Origin: Haloechinothrix alba
Lineage (GTDB): Bacteria > Actinomycetota > Actinomycetes > Mycobacteriales > Pseudonocardiaceae
Assembly (NCBI RefSeq): GCF_900188115.1
Contig: NZ_FZNW01000001.1
Span: forward strand, 272,264 to 336,263
DNA length: 64,000 bases
Reading direction: 5' to 3'
Made by a program: the position numbers and the translations under genes. Below, piece by piece: positions 61,348-64,000 of this stretch. Positions within the stretch are counted from its first letter, which is position 1; every line of letters starts with the position of its first letter. The notes below the pieces were generated by a model, which ran no database searches, had not been told where the DNA came from, and saw nothing but the letters and a program-made list of their open reading frames with translations.

Positions 61348-61369
61348 AGCTAACAGAACTAGCTTAGCT
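61348..61369. promoter_or_regulatory. AGCTAA/TTAGCT inverted repeat in a divergent control region
   Basis: Arms at 61348..61353 and 61364..61369 lie in a markedly AT-richer patch, with CTTAG repeated next to it, between the transfer operon and the GntR gene. Location suits an operator for the GntR protein. A TATGCT box at 61431..61436 may be the -10 of a leaderless GntR transcript. Confidence 0.5.
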
Positions 61370-61443
61370 ATCTTAGATGGTTGTGACAAACGAGTTGAGC
61401 CGTCGAAGCTGTCTGGGATGGCTGTGCTCGTATGCTGTGGGGC

Positions 61444-61806
61444 ATGACCACGCTCGATGCCGAGGACGCGCGGCCGGCGTACCGGCGCGTTGCCGATCAA
61501 CTGACAGCGGCGATTGAAAGCGGGAAGCTCGCGCCTGGTGATCAGTTGCCGACCCACAAGGCGCTCGCCGACGAGTACGGAGTCGCCGTGGAGACGGCCA
61601 AGCGCGCCCTCACCGAGCTGCGGAACGCGGGGCTGGTCGTCACGAGGCAGGGCAAGGGCTCGTACGTCCGGCGTAAGCCCGATGACGAGGAGAGAAGCGA
61701 GCCGGTGGTCAGCGAAATCAGCGCGAGGGTTGACGAGTTGGCCCGCGAACTGGAACGGGTCAAGGAACGCGTGGCGGCCTTGGAAGCTGACTCGGCGGGG
61801 GAGTAG
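61444..61806 (+). CDS. GntR-family repressor (KorSA-like)
   Basis: 120 residues from ATG 61444. Winged HTH (PAYRRVADQLTAAIESGKLAPGDQLPTHKALADEYGV then ETAKRALTELRNAGLV; described by parts) fills residues 10-75, and the C-terminal 35 residues form a coiled coil (ELARELERVKERVAALEAD), without the usual large effector domain. In pSAM2-type elements short GntR proteins (KorSA) silence transfer genes. It is divergent from the transfer operon, and probably represses it. Confidence 0.82.
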   Translation: MTTLDAEDARPAYRRVADQLTAAIESGKLAPGDQLPTHKALADEYGVAVETAKRALTELRNAGLVVTRQGKGSYVRRKPDDEERSEPVVSEISARVDELARELERVKERVAALEADSAGE

Positions 61807-61844
61807 GCGCGCCTGGTCGTTGTCCGCTGTGTCACTAGCAGGGC

Positions 61845-62042
61845 TCAGCCGGCAACGGCCCTGATGAACTCGCTGAGCATGTCCACTGCGGTCACGAACC
61901 ACGTGGCGGCACCACGCATCCATTCGGCCGCATCCGCCGGGTGCCTGACGACTGCCACCATGATCAGTGCCAGCACGGTCAGCCAGATCACCTTCGGTAG
62001 CAGTCTGGGCCGCGGTGGAGCCGGAATCGCATTCTTCGCCAT
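61845..62042 (-). CDS. Small membrane protein of the element
   Basis: 65 residues; AGGGAGGCCACC precedes ATG 62042. A basic Pro-rich start (NAIPAPPRPRLLPK) leads to one membrane helix (about 17-33), then an amphipathic helix (AEWMRGAATWFVTAVDMLSEFIR). Convergent with the GntR gene. No family recognised. Confidence 0.55.
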   Translation of the reverse strand: MAKNAIPAPPRPRLLPKVIWLTVLALIMVAVVRHPADAAEWMRGAATWFVTAVDMLSEFIRAVAG

Positions 62043-62248
62043 GGTGGCCTCCCTGTCGGAGCTCGCTGCGTGAGCCGGTGTTGCCGTTGTTGCTCATGTC
62101 TTCAGCGTGCGGCGAGAATCCGGCTGTGAGTACTGTCCAACTAGGGCCGAACCGCTGAACTTCTGCCGAACCGGGAGCGCTGAACTTTCACTGAACTTCG
62201 GGCGGGTGCGGCTACACGAGAAGGCGCTGAAGTGCGAGGCTGGCGGGT

Positions 62249-63028
62249 ATGGAACTGAATGGCGCCACTCCGACGCTCGACCAGATGTCGGCGCTCGCGT
62301 TGACCAACTACGGGCACTTCACGTCGATGCTCGTCGAGAACGGTCGAGTACGGGGTTTGTCCCTGCACATGCAGCGGCTCGCGAAGGACTGCCGGTTCCT
62401 CTTTGATGCCGACCTCGACACCGACCGTGTGCGTGACTACGTGCGTCAGGCGTTAGCGGAACGGCGAGAGGCGATCGTGGTCCGCGTGACCGTCTACGAT
62501 CCCGCGCTGAACCTCGGCACCATCGGTAGCGACGCGGACCCGCACATCCTGGTCACCACGCGGGAAGCCGGGGCGGCCTCGCCGTCACCGCTGCGGCTGC
62601 AGGCCGCGTCTTATCAGCGCGAGATCCCGGCGGTGAAGCACATCGGTCTGTTCGGTGCCCTCCAGCGTCGCCGGGCTGCACAGCGGGAGGGCTACGACGA
62701 CGTGTTGTTCCTGAATCCCGACGGCACGATCTCCGAGCTGGCGACGTCGAACATCGGGTTCATCCGTGACGGCCAGGTCGTGTGGCCCCGATCGGAGTGG
62801 CTGAGCGGGGTGACCATGACCCTGATCAACCAGGCACTGGACGAGCCCATCACGGCCAAGCCCTTGACCCTGTCGGACCTGCCAGGCATGGAAGCCGCCT
62901 TCGCCACGAACGCGGCAACCGGGATACGCCCGATCGCGTCGGTGGACGGCACCGAATGGCCAACCGAGCACACGATGCTGCGGGAGCTGCGGGAGCTGTA
63001 CGCGGACATCCCAGCCGAACCGGTGTAG
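62249..63028 (+). CDS. Class IV PLP aminotransferase (PabC/branched-chain-type), cargo
   Basis: 259 residues from ATG 62249. PLP-dependent fold type IV: catalytic Lys130 in IPAVKHIGLFGAL, Glu163 in GTISELATSNIGF, and SLHMQRLAKDC near residue 40. The size and spacing resemble 4-amino-4-deoxychorismate lyase or branched-chain aminotransferases, but the substrate-selecting loops differ from what I can place. One TTA codon (Leu69) stands out. It is 55 bp before the HTH-FGE-fold gene, on the same strand. Confidence 0.8.
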   Translation: MELNGATPTLDQMSALALTNYGHFTSMLVENGRVRGLSLHMQRLAKDCRFLFDADLDTDRVRDYVRQALAERREAIVVRVTVYDPALNLGTIGSDADPHILVTTREAGAASPSPLRLQAASYQREIPAVKHIGLFGALQRRRAAQREGYDDVLFLNPDGTISELATSNIGFIRDGQVVWPRSEWLSGVTMTLINQALDEPITAKPLTLSDLPGMEAAFATNAATGIRPIASVDGTEWPTEHTMLRELRELYADIPAEPV

Positions 63029-63083
63029 GAACGCTCTGCGGGCGGCTACCCTGCGAGAAGGTGATCGACTAGGGGGTGGGTAC

Positions 63084-63932
63084 GTGGCGACTGTCCAACA
63101 CTGGTCCGGCGTCGAGGTGCGCGCGCTGCGGGATGCCAAGCGCATGAGCATCCGGGAGTTCGCCGCGCACCTCGGGGTCAGTGAACGCATGATCTCCAAG
63201 TGGGAAGCCGGTGGCGAGTCCATCACGCCGCGACCGGTGAACCAAGCGGCGCTGGATACCTGCCTGACGCGCAGCGACCCGGACACACAAGCCCGGTTCT
63301 CGTACCTGACCGGCGACTCGCTGGTCCCCGGCAACGGTGACGCGCAGGTCGACCTCGTCGGCGCCACGGAAACGCGCCACCCGGTCGATGGGCGCCTCAT
63401 GGTCAAGGTCGAGGGCAGTGTCTACCTGTCAGGGCCCAGCAACGAGCCGGTGTGGGTGCCGGACTTCTACATCGACGTCCACCCGGTCACGAACGCCGAG
63501 TACTCCCGTTTCGTCGCGGCTACTGGTCACACGCCACCGCAGCACTGGGTCGACGGCACCTATCCGGAACGGCTCGCTGATCATCCGGTCGTCTTCGTGA
63601 CCTGGAACGACGCGACCGCCTACGCCAATTGGGCTGGCAAGGGGCTGCCCACCAGCCAGCAATGGGAGAAGGCCGCGCGGGGCACGCGCGGGACGGTGTA
63701 CCCCTGGGGCGATCAGCCCACGCCGGCCAAGTGCAATGTCCGCGAGAACGGGGTAGGGGAGACGACCGCGGTTGACTGTTACCAGAGTGGCGTCAGTCCT
63801 TACGGCGTGTACGACCTGTGCGGCAACGTATGGGAATGGTGCTCCACCGAGACCAAGCCGGGCCGACACGAACTGAAGGGCGCGGCCTGGACGAGCCCCT
63901 TCAACCCCGAGTTTTGCCAGATTAGTGCGTAG
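63084..63932 (+). CDS. XRE-HTH fused to a formylglycine-enzyme-fold (SUMF1) domain, probably C-terminally truncated
   Basis: 282 residues from GTG 63084 (VATVQHWSGVEVRALR). Residues about 8-60 form an XRE HTH (MSIREFAAHLGVSERMISKWEAG). From about 110 a SUMF1-type domain: PDFYIDVHPVTNAEYSRFVAATGH, PVVFVTWNDATAYANWAGKGLP, TSQQWEKAARGTRG and YDLCGNVWEWCSTE. The domain should continue some 25-35 residues beyond the stop to a GFR end, but stops in PFNPEFCQISA, so it is probably truncated. The Cys pair that binds copper in true formylglycine enzymes is not present. Confidence 0.75.
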   Translation: MATVQHWSGVEVRALRDAKRMSIREFAAHLGVSERMISKWEAGGESITPRPVNQAALDTCLTRSDPDTQARFSYLTGDSLVPGNGDAQVDLVGATETRHPVDGRLMVKVEGSVYLSGPSNEPVWVPDFYIDVHPVTNAEYSRFVAATGHTPPQHWVDGTYPERLADHPVVFVTWNDATAYANWAGKGLPTSQQWEKAARGTRGTVYPWGDQPTPAKCNVRENGVGETTAVDCYQSGVSPYGVYDLCGNVWEWCSTETKPGRHELKGAAWTSPFNPEFCQISA

Positions 63933-64000
63933 GCTGGCTGGCCGTGTTGATGGCGTCGAGCGCGTGTTGGAGGTCGTCGGGTAGCGGGTCGGCGGCTGTG
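63922..64000 (-). CDS. C-terminal end of a minus-strand gene, cut by window edge
   Basis: The frame read inward from the right edge ends in TAADPLPDDLQHALDAINTA and SQPTH at TAA 63924..63922. It is 25 residues only. It overlaps the last bases of the HTH-FGE gene by 11 bp in the convergent direction. Gene identity cannot be told. Confidence 0.4.
   Translation of the reverse strand, partial: TAADPLPDDLQHALDAINTASQPTH

Larger units (their letters stand above)
48763..64000. mobile_element. Integrated conjugative/mobilizable element (right end outside the window)
   Basis: Begins at the tRNA-Ser 3' end and contains int, xis, ssb, a MobF relaxase, a VirD4-like ATPase, a GntR regulator and cargo genes. 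No VirB4 ATPase or replication initiator protein is recognisable in the 15.2 kb seen. Boundaries are inferred from the integrase/tRNA arrangement; the right junction is not found. Confidence 0.75.

Noticed and set aside
63084..63932. Annotating the gene simply as formylglycine-generating enzyme
   Set aside because: The catalytic Cys pair region is absent, an HTH is attached and the C-terminus is short, so the enzyme name would mislead.

Overview
The window is about 70% GC, has many GTG starts and Shine-Dalgarno sites, and carries the galactan (arabinogalactan) genes glf, glfT2, glfT1 and their ABC exporter, a Bpa proteasome activator, an F420-type oxidoreductase and ESX-like secreted proteins. 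Together these point to a mycolata or Pseudonocardiaceae-type actinobacterium (inference; a relative of Amycolatopsis or Prauserella would fit). Positions 1 to about 48.7 kb look like stable chromosome. Positions from 48.76 kb to the right edge look like an integrated conjugative or mobilizable element inserted at a tRNA-Ser(UGA) gene.

Chromosomal part, left to right. First comes the N-terminus of a membrane phosphatase-like protein, then a four-gene operon of a TenA paralogue, TenA and a split RibD-like reductase/deaminase pair. An IS1182-type insertion sequence (3303..5089) sits inside a dispersed palindromic repeat. From 5 to 20 kb there are housekeeping and orphan genes: coaA, a macro-domain protein, pheA, a histidine phosphatase, an MFS exporter, an ESX-like substrate pair, a mini-zincin, a septum-formation-type protein, a DhlA-like haloalkane dehalogenase, serS and lhgO. 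From 21 to 31 kb lies an amino-sugar/surface polysaccharide cluster: two DegT aminotransferases, an SDR epimerase, two hexapeptide acyltransferases, a Gfo/Idh/MocA dehydrogenase, a GT4 glycosyltransferase, a flippase-like protein and a large DUF6541-like membrane protein. From 31 to 43 kb follow plsC, a HAD phosphatase, an F420 oxidoreductase/hydrolase pair and the galactan module, with glf and glfT2 converging on glfT1, wzt and wzm, then a methyltransferase and a pyruvyl-transferase-like protein. From 43 to 48.6 kb are an acyl-CoA dehydrogenase, bpa, a quinone oxidoreductase and a secreted M28 peptidase.

Mobile part. Tyrosine integrase, Xis-like protein and SSB lie next to the tRNA. They are followed by a 0.6 kb stretch with a 23-residue Cys-rich microprotein and strong hairpins, a 1524-residue MobF relaxase-helicase, and a tightly overlapping six-gene operon. 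That operon holds an AlpA-like HTH protein, a VirD4/TraG-type coupling ATPase, two orphan proteins, a GGDEF protein and a DUF2637-like membrane protein. A divergent GntR regulator faces it. The right end carries a class IV aminotransferase and an XRE-HTH/formylglycine-enzyme-fold fusion that seems C-terminally truncated. No VirB4-like ATPase or second attachment site is visible, so the element is either incomplete here or a mobilizable element.

Two families of dispersed palindromes (a 55-57 bp nested hairpin and a 21-bp-arm hairpin) recur between chromosomal genes, and several near-start palindromes are candidate operators. The most unusual loci are the HTH-FGE-fold/aminotransferase pair, the pore-less voltage-sensor-like protein, the TenA paralogue without catalytic residues, and the microprotein/hairpin region of the element.
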